A stretch of 32,501 nt of DNA, from the NCBI GenBank assembly GCA_019119025.1, contig DWXV01000086.1:1-32501 (forward strand). The letters are read 5' to 3'. Under the pieces are notes generated by a model, which saw only the letters and a program-made list of their open reading frames with translations, was not told the DNA's origin and did no database searches. The translations under genes and the position numbers were made by a program. Every line of letters begins with the position of its first letter. The stretch's first letter is position 1. The stretch comes from Candidatus Allofournierella excrementigallinarum (GTDB lineage Bacteria; Bacillota; Clostridia; Oscillospirales; Ruminococcaceae). Shown in pieces: positions 21,858-30,181 of the stretch.

Positions 21858-23507
21858 TCACAGCCCCAGCCGTTCCAGCACGGCCTGCCACAGCCGGGCG
21901 AAGAAGGCTTTGGTCCGGGGATATTCGGTGAAGGTCATCTCACCGCCCACGCCCTTCAAAAGGTCCAGCGTGGCCTTGCGGCCAATGCGGCCCTCGCACA
22001 GGCGCAGCAGCCGCAGGTCCTGCAAGGCGGCCTTGTGGGCCTCGCCCCGCAGCGAGCCCCAGGCGGCGCCGTCGGGGGCGGGGTAGACCAGGAAGGCGTC
22101 CCCCGAGGGGAAAGCCTCGCCCGCGTCTGTCACCCGGAAAGGGTCGATGGGGCGCACCGAGCGCTGGGCATTGTAGAAGTTGAAGCCCCAGTGCAAAAAC
22201 CCCTCCAAATCGTACTGATAGAGCAGCGCGCCCATGATGCGGCAGCGGGCGCTGGGCATGGCCATAAAGCGGTTGGGCACCGCCAGCGCCTGCACCGTAC
22301 AGTAATAGGTCCACAGGTGCTGCACTCCGTGGTCCGCAAAGGTCTGGATGTGGTCGTTGCAGACCACCGGCTTTTCCACAATGCCCTCCCGGTAGATGTC
22401 GTAGCTGCTGAGGGCGTCGATGACATGGCAGTCCGCCAGCAGATCGGCCACCGTGGCCTTGGCGGCGGCGTAGGTCTCCTTTTCGTGGTCGTGGGGCTCG
22501 TCGGAGATGTGGAACCACACATGGTCCAGGCCCACAAGGCCCCCCAGCTCCGCCTTCAGCGCGGGCAGAAAGGCCCGCAAAAAGCCGGTGTACTCGCCGC
22601 CCACCGCCGGGGTGTGCCAGCCGAAGCGCTTTTCCAGCCCCTCGGGCGTCTGCACCATCACCTTGGGGGCGAACTCCGCCCCCCATTGGGTGAACAGGTG
22701 GGCCACCTCGATCTCGGTGATGCCGTGGCGGCGGGCCATGCCCACCCAGCGGCGCAGCTTGTCAAAGCCGAATCGCCATTCGCCCTCTTCCAGCGCCACG
22801 TCCACCAGCTGGACGGTGGTGCGCTCGCCGCCTTTGGCGGTGTCCAGCGGCGGGGTAAACACCGGGGTGAGCAGCATGTTCACCCCATGTTCGGCGGCGC
22901 TGGCCATGAAATGGTCCAGGATGCGCCAGTGCTCCTCGCTGAACGCCGGCACATGGTAGTAGTCTGCCAGGCAGTCGGCGTGGAACCACTGGGTCTGCAG
23001 CAGGGTCTGGGGCGGCAGCGCCGTGTCCAGAACCTCCGCCTCAAAGGCAAACTCCGCCAGAGCCTCGCCCTCCGGGCCCAGCACCTCCAGCCGCAGGTCC
23101 GCCGGGCCGGGGGCAAGGCGCGCCGCGTCCAGCGAGAACCACAGGCTGCGCCACTGGGCGGGCACCGCCTTGAAGGATTCCTCCCAGCCCGCCGGGCGCA
23201 AAAGGTCCGGCAGCAGGCCGGGACGGGTGGTGAGGTAGTCCTCGTCCCAGGTGCCGTGGCAGGGATAGCCGCAGGGCACCAGTTCCACCCGGAAAAGGCT
23301 CAGCGCCGCCCTGGCAGAGCCCCTGCACCGCAGAGAAAACAGCGTGGAGGTCTCGCCGAAGTCGTCGTTTTTGCAGCTGTAGGCCAGCTGGAAGGCCCAG
23401 CGCTGGTTTTTCAGCAGCCGGGGCGCGCCGGGGCCGGCGGCTTGGGGCCTCCGGTCCGGCAGCACCTTTTCCAGACTGTCGGTGAGGAAAAATTCATAGC
23501 TCGTCAT
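21858..23507 (-). CDS. DUF4091 domain protein (glycoside-hydrolase-like), copy 1
   Basis: The 549-residue protein has the DUF4091 layout: a beta-rich N-terminal part with DEDYLTTRPGLLPDLL, a TIM-barrel-like centre with WFHISDEP (331-338), and the C-terminal HWGFNFY block (439-445) followed by GDAFLVYPAPDG. It has no signal peptide, so it is cytoplasmic and may act on imported oligosaccharides. The Asp-Glu-Pro motif is a likely catalytic site. The ATG at 23507 has GGGAG upstream. It ends the leftward transporter operon. A second DUF4091 protein is at 30181. Activity is not established. Confidence 0.85.
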   Translation of the reverse strand: MTSYEFFLTDSLEKVLPDRRPQAAGPGAPRLLKNQRWAFQLAYSCKNDDFGETSTLFSLRCRGSARAALSLFRVELVPCGYPCHGTWDEDYLTTRPGLLPDLLRPAGWEESFKAVPAQWRSLWFSLDAARLAPGPADLRLEVLGPEGEALAEFAFEAEVLDTALPPQTLLQTQWFHADCLADYYHVPAFSEEHWRILDHFMASAAEHGVNMLLTPVFTPPLDTAKGGERTTVQLVDVALEEGEWRFGFDKLRRWVGMARRHGITEIEVAHLFTQWGAEFAPKVMVQTPEGLEKRFGWHTPAVGGEYTGFLRAFLPALKAELGGLVGLDHVWFHISDEPHDHEKETYAAAKATVADLLADCHVIDALSSYDIYREGIVEKPVVCNDHIQTFADHGVQHLWTYYCTVQALAVPNRFMAMPSARCRIMGALLYQYDLEGFLHWGFNFYNAQRSVRPIDPFRVTDAGEAFPSGDAFLVYPAPDGAAWGSLRGEAHKAALQDLRLLRLCEGRIGRKATLDLLKGVGGEMTFTEYPRTKAFFARLWQAVLERLGL

Positions 23508-23534
23508 AGAAAAACTCCCATCGATGCCAAAACA

Positions 23535-23561
23535 GGGGAGGCGGGACACGCCCGCCTCCCC
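23535..23561 (-). terminator. Hairpin after the binding-protein gene
   Basis: Arms 23535-23545 and 23551-23561 pair perfectly over 11 bases around a 5-base loop. Read leftward it is followed by TGTTTTGGC. It may be a partial terminator that lowers DUF4091 expression and protects the abundant binding-protein mRNA. Confidence 0.6.
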
Positions 23562-23577
23562 CGGTTCAGGGTCAGGT

Positions 23578-25164
23578 TTATTCCACAGGGTTGTTCTCCA
23601 GGAAGGTGAGGGCCTGGGTGTGGAAGGCCTCCTGCAGCGCATTGATGCCGGCGGCTTCCAGTTTGGTCTTCAGCTTCGCCACATCGCCCTCCGGGTCGTC
23701 GGTGAAGCCCAGCTGCAGCAGCTTGTAATCGGAGTTGTAAATTTCGCTCACGGCGGCCACTTCGTTCTTCACGGCGGAGTCGTCGAACACGAAGGTCAGA
23801 TAACGGCCGCTGCGGGCGGTGGTCTTCCAGTTCTCGGTCAGCTCCTCGGCGTTGGGGATGCCGCCCTCAACGGTGCGCCAGAACTTATCGTTGCGCACGC
23901 CCCAGTTGCAGTTGCTGTCGTAGGCGTAGTTGGTGCTGTCGGGCAGGGACTTCAGGCCATGCTCGCCAACGGCCTCCCAGTGCACGCCTTCGATGCCGTA
24001 GCAGAACAGGTTGTGGCAGATCTCGTCGTTGCGCAGGTAGTCCAGAGCCATCAGAGCGCGCTCGGGGTTCTTGGACTTGGAGAAGATGCTCATGCCGTTG
24101 GCAAGGTAGGACTGGATGGTGGCGGGGGCGCCGTTCATGGCGTCAAACACACGCACGTCCCACTCGGGATGCTCGGCCTGCAGGGTGGCGTAGAGGCTCT
24201 TGGCGGTGTTGATGTTCATCACGGCCAGAGCGGACTTGCCGGCCTGGAAGCTCTCGGTGTTGTTCTGGGTGTTGACCACCGCATTGCGGCTCCAGAAGCC
24301 GCGGTCGCGCCAATCCTTCACCTTGTTCAGGGTGGTCATGAAGATGTCGGTGTCCAGCGTGGTCATCACGTTGGCTTCGGGGTCGTTCTCGCTCACGCAG
24401 TTGAGGAGGTTGGTGGGAGACAGCACGGCGTAGCGGGCGTCGCCCTTGGCGTTGGATTCCACGCCCCAGATGAGGTCGAACACGAACTGGCGGTCATAGT
24501 CGGAGCCCACGTCCAGGGGAATCATGGAAGGCTCGTTGTCCACGATGGCCTGCATGTACTCTTCGGCGCCGTCAAAGGTGTCCAGAGACTCGATGCCGTA
24601 TTTGTCCATCAGATCGCCGCGGGCCATCCAGACGTAGGCGGTGAGCTCCTGATAGTTCATGGGCAGCATGTAGACCTTGCCGTCCACCTTGGCCTGCTCC
24701 CAGGCTTCGGGGTACATGGTCTCGGCGGTCATGGGGGCGTAGGTCTGGAGCGCTTCGGGGGTGATCTCCCAGAAGCCCTGCTTGGTGGCCTGGGCGTTGT
24801 AGAAGCACCAGTCGGCGGTGAAGATCATATCCCAGTCCTCGCCGGAGGCGAAGATCAGCGGGTATTTCTGTTCATACTCGCTCCAGCTCATGAACTTCAC
24901 ATCGATGGTGGCGTTGATCTCTTCTTTCAGGCGCTCGTTGATCTTTTCGAACACCAGATCGTTATCCACCGGGCGGTCGCCGATGAGGTACATGGTGAGG
25001 GTAACTTCCTCGGAGATGTCCGGGCCGGCGGCGGGCTCGGAGCCGGACGTGCTGGCGGGGGTCGCCGCGGAGCCGGAAGTGCCCGTGCCGCCGCAGCCTG
25101 CGAACGCGGTCAGCACCAGCGCCAGGGCCAGAACGAGGGCCAGCAGTTTCGCTGATTTTTTCAT
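23578..25164 (-). CDS. Extracellular solute-binding lipoprotein (carbohydrate ABC type)
   Basis: The 528-residue lipoprotein has a Lys-rich start, a hydrophobic core and lipobox FAGC (Cys24), then a Ser/Thr/Gly-rich linker. The mature part follows the LplA-like type 1 binding proteins: LTMYLIGDRPVDN, DWDMIFTADW, then VYMLPMNYQE. Its C-terminal half resembles DUF3502-like domains. It captures an oligosaccharide or glycoconjugate outside the cell and delivers it to the two permeases. AAGGAGGAA precedes the ATG. No ATPase gene lies here, so a shared MsmX-type ATPase is probably used. Confidence 0.92.
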   Translation of the reverse strand: MKKSAKLLALVLALALVLTAFAGCGGTGTSGSAATPASTSGSEPAAGPDISEEVTLTMYLIGDRPVDNDLVFEKINERLKEEINATIDVKFMSWSEYEQKYPLIFASGEDWDMIFTADWCFYNAQATKQGFWEITPEALQTYAPMTAETMYPEAWEQAKVDGKVYMLPMNYQELTAYVWMARGDLMDKYGIESLDTFDGAEEYMQAIVDNEPSMIPLDVGSDYDRQFVFDLIWGVESNAKGDARYAVLSPTNLLNCVSENDPEANVMTTLDTDIFMTTLNKVKDWRDRGFWSRNAVVNTQNNTESFQAGKSALAVMNINTAKSLYATLQAEHPEWDVRVFDAMNGAPATIQSYLANGMSIFSKSKNPERALMALDYLRNDEICHNLFCYGIEGVHWEAVGEHGLKSLPDSTNYAYDSNCNWGVRNDKFWRTVEGGIPNAEELTENWKTTARSGRYLTFVFDDSAVKNEVAAVSEIYNSDYKLLQLGFTDDPEGDVAKLKTKLEAAGINALQEAFHTQALTFLENNPVE

Positions 25165-25186
25165 GGTTGTTCCTCCTTATAAGTAA

Positions 25187-25218
25187 ATTATACACTGCCG
25201 CGCGCCGATGTGCGCGGC
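25187..25218 (-). promoter_or_regulatory. Internal hairpin and -10-like box before the binding-protein gene
   Basis: Read leftward, a 7-base stem (25212-25218 with 25197-25203) precedes TATAAT (25187-25192). There is no convincing -35, and the hairpin occupies that region. It could be an internal promoter or an mRNA end-protecting hairpin that raises binding-protein levels. Confidence 0.35.
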
Positions 25219-25227
25219 TTCTTACCG

Positions 25228-26142
25228 TCAGCCTTTCACGGCGCCGATGGTGACGCCCTTGACGAAATACTTCTGCAGGAAGGGGTAGAGCAGGATGATG
25301 GGGCCGGTGGCCACCACCGTCATGGCCAGCTTCATGGGCTCGCTGGGCACCTCGCTCATGGGCAGGCCGCTGCGGGCGGCCGCCTGGGCGATGGCCTGGG
25401 CCTTGGTGAGGATGTTGTTCAGGAAATACTGCAGCGGATACAGATCGCTGCGCCCTTCGTCCAGAAACAGCATGGCGTCATACCAGTCGTTCCAGTAGTT
25501 GAGGGCGATGAACAGCCCCACCGTGGCAAGGCCGGCCTTGCACAGCGGCATGGCCACCCGCAGGTAGATGGTGAAGTCGCCCGCGCCGTCCAGCCGGGCG
25601 GATTCGTACAGCGCTTCGGGAATGCCCGCCATGTAGCTTTTCAGGATGAGCAGGTAGGTCACGTTGATGAGGATGGGCAGGATCAGGGCGATGACGCTGT
25701 TGTGGAAGTGCAGGTACTTGGTGTTGAAGATGTACCAGGGCACAAGGCCCCCGCCGAAGATGGAGGTGAAGTAGAAGAAGAAGGACACCTGATAGCGGTA
25801 GCGGAAGGTGCTGCTGGCCAGAACGTAGGCCGCCATGCTGGTGAACAAAAGGCCCAGGAAGGTGCCGGTGGCGGTGACGAAGATGGTCACGCCGTAGGCC
25901 CGCAGCAAGTCGCCCGGAATTTTGAACAGGGTCTGGTAGGCGTCCAGCGAGAAGGTCTCGGGGATGAGCCGGTAGCCGTGGGTGAGGATGGAGGCCTGGT
26001 CGGAGAAGGAGCCGCTGATCACCAGCCAGAAGGGCAGCAGGCAGAAGAGAGAGAGCACCGTCAGCACGGCCACCGAGAGCACATCAAAGGCAATGCGGTC
26101 CCGCCCCACGGGCTTTTTGCCGGTTTTGGTCTTGCTTGCCAT
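25228..26142 (-). CDS. Carbohydrate ABC transporter permease (LplC/YtcP type)
   Basis: The 304-residue inner-membrane permease has six predicted helices. The ATPase-coupling EAA loop is visible as EALYESARLDGAGDFTIYLRVAMPL. It follows the LplC/YtcP pattern: a short Lys-rich N-terminus and the C-terminal end KGVTIGAVKG. An AAAGGAGG site precedes the ATG at 26142. It lies 14 bases after the other permease and 63 before the binding-protein gene. Confidence 0.93.
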   Translation of the reverse strand: MASKTKTGKKPVGRDRIAFDVLSVAVLTVLSLFCLLPFWLVISGSFSDQASILTHGYRLIPETFSLDAYQTLFKIPGDLLRAYGVTIFVTATGTFLGLLFTSMAAYVLASSTFRYRYQVSFFFYFTSIFGGGLVPWYIFNTKYLHFHNSVIALILPILINVTYLLILKSYMAGIPEALYESARLDGAGDFTIYLRVAMPLCKAGLATVGLFIALNYWNDWYDAMLFLDEGRSDLYPLQYFLNNILTKAQAIAQAAARSGLPMSEVPSEPMKLAMTVVATGPIILLYPFLQKYFVKGVTIGAVKG

Positions 26143-26156
26143 GAGGCCGCCTCCTT

Positions 26157-27083
26157 TCAGAACAGCGCGTAGTCGGGCTCCACCTTTTTCACCAGCTTGT
26201 TGGCCAAAAGCACCAAGAGGAAGGAGAAGGTGGACTGATACAGGCCCGCGGCGCTGGTCATGCCGAACTCCTGCAATTGCAGCAGCGAGCGGGTGACGTA
26301 GGTGTCGATGACGTCGGTGACCTCCAGCACCATGGGGTTGTTGCCGGTGACCTGCCAGAACATCTGGAAGTCGCCCTTCATGATGGTGCCGATGGCCAGC
26401 AGGAACAGGATGACCACCGTGGGCCGGATGCCCGGCAGGGTGATGTGGCGTATCTTCTGCCACATGTTGGCGCCGTCCAGGTCGGCGGCTTCGTAGAGCT
26501 GGCTGTCGATGTTCATGATGCTGGCCAGATACATCACCGTGCCGTAGCCCACGTTCTTGAAGGCGCTCACCGCAATGAGGATGAAGGGCCACACCGCCTT
26601 GTTGGAGTAGATGTCCACCCGGTCCAGGCCCAGCGAGCGCAGCAGGGTGTTCACCGCGCCGAACTCGTAGTTGAACATGTTGTAGATGAAGGCCCCCACC
26701 ACGACCCAGGAGATGAAGTAGGGGAAGAACATCACCGACTGGGTGATCCGCTTGAACCACTTGCCCGCCAGCTCCGAAAGGAGGATGGCGCAGGTGATCT
26801 GCAAAAAGGTGTTGACGCAGAGGAACGCCAGATTGTAAAGGATGGTGTTGCGGGTGACGCTCCATGCCTTGCCCGACTGGAAGAAGTACTCAAAGTTCTT
26901 GAAGGCCACCCACGGGCTGCCGAAGATGCCGTCGTGGTAGTTGTACTCCTTGAAGGCCAGCACGATGCCGCCCATGGGGATGTAGCACATCAGGATGACC
27001 ACGATGGCCGCCGGCAGCAGCATCAGCCACTTGACCCGGTTTTCTTTCAGGTCCCGAAGGAGGGGACGTTTGCCGTGCTTCAT
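26157..27083 (-). CDS. Carbohydrate ABC transporter permease (LplB type)
   Basis: The 308-residue inner-membrane permease starts with a short basic N-terminus and a first helix near residues 18-36. It has the LplB features MLLPAAIVVILMCYIPMGGIVLAF and the EAA loop (QLYEAADLDGANMWQKIRHITLPG). It ends PDYALF, typical of the family. The ATG at 27083 has AAAGGAGG upstream; a longer frame upstream overlaps the promoter. It is first in the leftward operon. Confidence 0.93.
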   Translation of the reverse strand: MKHGKRPLLRDLKENRVKWLMLLPAAIVVILMCYIPMGGIVLAFKEYNYHDGIFGSPWVAFKNFEYFFQSGKAWSVTRNTILYNLAFLCVNTFLQITCAILLSELAGKWFKRITQSVMFFPYFISWVVVGAFIYNMFNYEFGAVNTLLRSLGLDRVDIYSNKAVWPFILIAVSAFKNVGYGTVMYLASIMNIDSQLYEAADLDGANMWQKIRHITLPGIRPTVVILFLLAIGTIMKGDFQMFWQVTGNNPMVLEVTDVIDTYVTRSLLQLQEFGMTSAAGLYQSTFSFLLVLLANKLVKKVEPDYALF

Positions 27084-27122
27084 CTGGCCGGCCTCCTTTG
27101 CGCGTTGTTTTTGTCCATTACC

Positions 27123-27151
27123 ATCGTAGCAAAGCCGCCGGGGCAAAACAA
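27123..27151 (-). promoter_or_regulatory. Promoter of the leftward transporter operon
   Basis: Read leftward: -35 TTGTTT (27146-27151), a 17-base spacer, and -10 TACGAT (27123-27128), about 40 bases before the permease ATG. The weak match suggests activator dependence, plausibly on the divergent response regulator. Confidence 0.45.
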
Positions 27152-27195
27152 CGGGAGCCGATTATGATAGGAGGGAAAGATTATGTTCTTTTTGT

Positions 27196-27222
27196 GGATT
27201 TTCATCTTTTGCACGAAAATCC
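27196..27222. promoter_or_regulatory. Inverted repeat in the divergent promoter region
   Basis: Perfect arms GGATTTTC (27196-27203) and GAAAATCC (27215-27222) are separated by 11 bases. The site ends one base before the -35 box of the response regulator gene and lies about 45 bases upstream of the transporter promoter. It is a candidate site for the YesN-like regulator. Confidence 0.4.
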
Positions 27223-27223
27223 A

Positions 27224-27252
27224 TTGAAGCGTAATGAAATTTAGTCTATATT
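27224..27252 (+). promoter_or_regulatory. Promoter of the two-component operon
   Basis: -35 TTGAAG (27224-27229), a 17-base spacer and -10 TATATT (27247-27252), about 43 bases before the GTG start codon. Confidence 0.6.
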
Positions 27253-27294
27253 ATAGTAGCAATCAACAAAAGCAAAGAAAGCGAGGGAAACGCC

Positions 27295-28404
27295 GTGGGT
27301 TTTTCGGTGCTTGTGGCGGACGATGAAAAGATGCCCCGGGAGATCCTGCGGGACCGTCTGCCCTGGGAAGAATTGAACGTGGAGCGGGTGGACGCGGCCT
27401 CGGACGGGGCCGAAGCGCTGGAACTGGCGCGGCGCCACCGGCCGGACGTCATCATCAGCGATGTGAAGATGCCCCGGATGAGCGGTCTGGAGCTGGCGGG
27501 GGCGGTGCGGGAGATGTATCCCGAGTGCCAGTTCATCTTCCTCAGCGGCTACACCGACAAGGAATATCTGAAAGGCGCCATCAAGCTGCGGGCCGCCAGC
27601 TATGTGGAAAAGCCCATCGACCTGGAGGAGGTGGCCGCCGCTCTGCGCCAGGTCACCGCAGAGCTGAAAAAGAGCCGTCGGCCGGACCCGGATCTTGTGT
27701 TCTACCGGGGGGAGGACGGGGACCTTTCCACCCCCGCCAACGGTGAGGTATACGTCTACGACAAGGCGCTGTTCGCGGCGCTGGGCAACCTCATCCGCCA
27801 CAAGCGCAAGGCAGAGGCGATGGACCTGACCGCCCGCCTCTACCGGGACATCCGCCGCTGCGAGGGCACCCGGCCGGAGGTGGTGCGCAACATCTACTGC
27901 CAGATCGTGTTCGCCCTGCTTTCGGCGGCGGAAAACCGCAACATCACCGCCGTCACCGCCCAGGGAGACTATCTGCTTTACACCGCCGCCAAACAGCCCA
28001 CCCTGCGGCAGCTGTGGCAGGCGCTCACCGACGCGATGCAGACCTATTTCCAGGCGATGGAGAGCAACGCCCAGGACCTGGTGACCCGGGTGGACGGGTA
28101 TCTGGCCGCCCATCTGGCGGACAGCGGCTTCACCGTGCAGGCCATGGCCTCGGACCTGGGCTTCGTGCACACCTATCTGTGCAGCGCCTACAAGAAGAAC
28201 AGCGGGCGCACCGTGAACCAGAAGCTCACCGAACTGCGGATGGAACGGGCCAAAGCCCTGCTGGCGGACCCCTCCCGCAAGCTGTACGAGGTGGCCCACG
28301 CGGTGGGCTACGCCGACGGCAAATACTTTGTAAAACTGTTCACCAAGGAAGTGGGCATCCCGCCCCGCCTTTACCGGGAGAACCTTTGCTGCCATGAAGA
28401 ATAA
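27295..28404 (+). CDS. YesN-type response regulator (receiver plus AraC domain)
   Basis: The 369-residue regulator has an N-terminal receiver domain with acidic Asp9/Asp10, phospho-acceptor Asp56 (IISDVKMP) and the conserved Lys in VEKPID. A middle helical region (about 140-260) follows, then a C-terminal AraC-type pair of helix-turn-helix motifs (TVQAMASDLGFVHTYLCSAYKK; YEVAHAVGYADGKYFVKLFTKEVG). GTG at 27295 is the start, with GAGGG upstream and no earlier ATG. It probably activates the divergent transporter genes. It overlaps the kinase gene by 11 bases. Confidence 0.93.
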   Translation: MGFSVLVADDEKMPREILRDRLPWEELNVERVDAASDGAEALELARRHRPDVIISDVKMPRMSGLELAGAVREMYPECQFIFLSGYTDKEYLKGAIKLRAASYVEKPIDLEEVAAALRQVTAELKKSRRPDPDLVFYRGEDGDLSTPANGEVYVYDKALFAALGNLIRHKRKAEAMDLTARLYRDIRRCEGTRPEVVRNIYCQIVFALLSAAENRNITAVTAQGDYLLYTAAKQPTLRQLWQALTDAMQTYFQAMESNAQDLVTRVDGYLAAHLADSGFTVQAMASDLGFVHTYLCSAYKKNSGRTVNQKLTELRMERAKALLADPSRKLYEVAHAVGYADGKYFVKLFTKEVGIPPRLYRENLCCHEE

Positions 28405-30181
28405 ACTGCGCGCCTTCGGGCGCAGCCTGCTGCTGGACGTGGGCCTGCGGGGCAAACTGCTGTGTATCTTTTTTCTGCTTCTGGTGCTGCCGCTGGGGGC
28501 CTTCACCCTCTATGCCTTCCACCGGATCAACACCGTCATCGAGGAGCAGACCTACTCTGCCGCCCAGAAAGCCTTCGAAGACACCCACACCGCCGTGGAG
28601 GACCTGCTGGGCCGGCTGACCCAGGTGGCGGATATCCTCGCCATGGACCCCTCCCTCTACGCTCTGGCGGCCAGCGACCCCGCCGGCACCAGCTACATCC
28701 AGCGTCTGGAGGACCGGGACCGTATCTCCACCACCTTCACCTACCTGCGCTCCATGTCCGGGGTGGACCGGGTGCGCCTGTATGTGAGCAACGACTACCT
28801 CTACACCAACTCCGCCGACATCGTCTCGCTGGACACGGTGCGCAGCAGCGCCTGGTTTTCCACCTTCCAAAGCGGCAGAGCCGTGGGCTGGTTCGGCCCC
28901 GCCGACTTTGCCGACCAGCCGGAGGGCGAGCGGGACTGGTACTCGCTTGTGCGCCTCGTCTACGATCCCAGCCACGTGCAGCAGCCCCTGGCCATCCTGC
29001 GGGTGGACATCGCCGCCGGCCGGGTGGACGCGGCGGTGAGCCGCAGCACCATCACACAGAACGGCACGGTTCTGCTTTTGAACGGCGCCGAGGTGCTCAG
29101 CTCCTCCTCCCCCGAGCGGGCGGCCCAGCTCAGCGGCTCGCTTCCGGCGGATTCTGCCGGGTGGGTGGATGCGGACACCGCCCGGGGGCCCTGCCGCGTC
29201 CAGTCGGTAACCCTGGAGGACTGCGGCTGGACCCTGGCCGCCGCCCTGCCTCAGGACGACATCTTCCGCGCCAGCCGCCAGCTGCGCATGGAGATGCTGG
29301 CGGTGGTGGTGCTGCTGGCGGCAGCCTCCTACTTCCTGGCCTACCGGCTCAGCCGGTCCATCACCCGGCGGCTCTACCTGCTCAACGACACCATGCACGC
29401 CGTGGAGCTGGGGGACGTTTCCGCCCGGGTGGCGCCCCAGGGCCGGGACGAGATCGGCCAGCTGATGGGCAGCTTCAGCAACATGATGGGCCGCATCGAC
29501 ACCCTGATGGACGAAAAGCTGGAACAGGGCCAGCAGATCAAGGCCCTGGAGCTGAAGGCCCTGCAGGCCCAGATCAATCCCCACTTCCTCTACAATTCCC
29601 TGGACCTCATCAACTGCACCGCCATCGCCCACAATGTGCCAGAGATAAGCCGCATGGTGAACGCCCTGGCCCGGTTCTACCGCCTTTCTTTGAGCCGGGG
29701 CGAAGAGATCATCCCCCTGGCGGACGAACTCAAGCACGCCCGGCTCTATGTGGAGATACAGAACATGCGCTTTGAGGACCGGGTGCACACCCAGTGGGAT
29801 GTGGAGCCGGGGGTGGAGCAGTGCCCCATCATCAAGATCGTGCTGCAGCCCATCATCGAAAACGCCATCATCCACGGCATTTTTGAAAAGCCGGACAAGA
29901 CCGGCCGCCTGCGCATTGCCGCCTTCCGGCAGGGGCAGGACCTGGTCATCACCGTGGAGGACGACGGCGTGGGCATGGACGAGGAGACCCGCCTGGCCAA
30001 CTTTTCCGCCAGCGCCTCCAGCGCCAACACCAGGGGCGGCTACGGGGTGCGCAACATCAACGAGCGGCTGCACCTGGCCTACGGGGCGGGGCACGGCCTT
30101 TTCTGTGAGAGCGAGGCGGGCCGGGGCACCCGGGTGACCATCCGCATTCCGGCCACCGACGAAACGGAGGAACGAACGTAA
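28394..30181 (+). CDS. YesM-type sensor histidine kinase
   Basis: The 595-residue membrane kinase has a first helix at about 21-43, an extracytoplasmic sensing region to about 298, a second helix at about 299-318, and a HAMP linker to about 372. The phosphorylated His397 lies in QINPHFLYNSLD (the His_kinase class). An N-box reads QPIIENAIIHGI (485-496) and a G-box DDGVGM (523-528). It senses an external signal and phosphorylates the adjacent response regulator. It starts within that gene and its stop overlaps the next start by one base, so all three are translated together. Confidence 0.94.
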   Translation: MKNKLRAFGRSLLLDVGLRGKLLCIFFLLLVLPLGAFTLYAFHRINTVIEEQTYSAAQKAFEDTHTAVEDLLGRLTQVADILAMDPSLYALAASDPAGTSYIQRLEDRDRISTTFTYLRSMSGVDRVRLYVSNDYLYTNSADIVSLDTVRSSAWFSTFQSGRAVGWFGPADFADQPEGERDWYSLVRLVYDPSHVQQPLAILRVDIAAGRVDAAVSRSTITQNGTVLLLNGAEVLSSSSPERAAQLSGSLPADSAGWVDADTARGPCRVQSVTLEDCGWTLAAALPQDDIFRASRQLRMEMLAVVVLLAAASYFLAYRLSRSITRRLYLLNDTMHAVELGDVSARVAPQGRDEIGQLMGSFSNMMGRIDTLMDEKLEQGQQIKALELKALQAQINPHFLYNSLDLINCTAIAHNVPEISRMVNALARFYRLSLSRGEEIIPLADELKHARLYVEIQNMRFEDRVHTQWDVEPGVEQCPIIKIVLQPIIENAIIHGIFEKPDKTGRLRIAAFRQGQDLVITVEDDGVGMDEETRLANFSASASSANTRGGYGVRNINERLHLAYGAGHGLFCESEAGRGTRVTIRIPATDETEERT

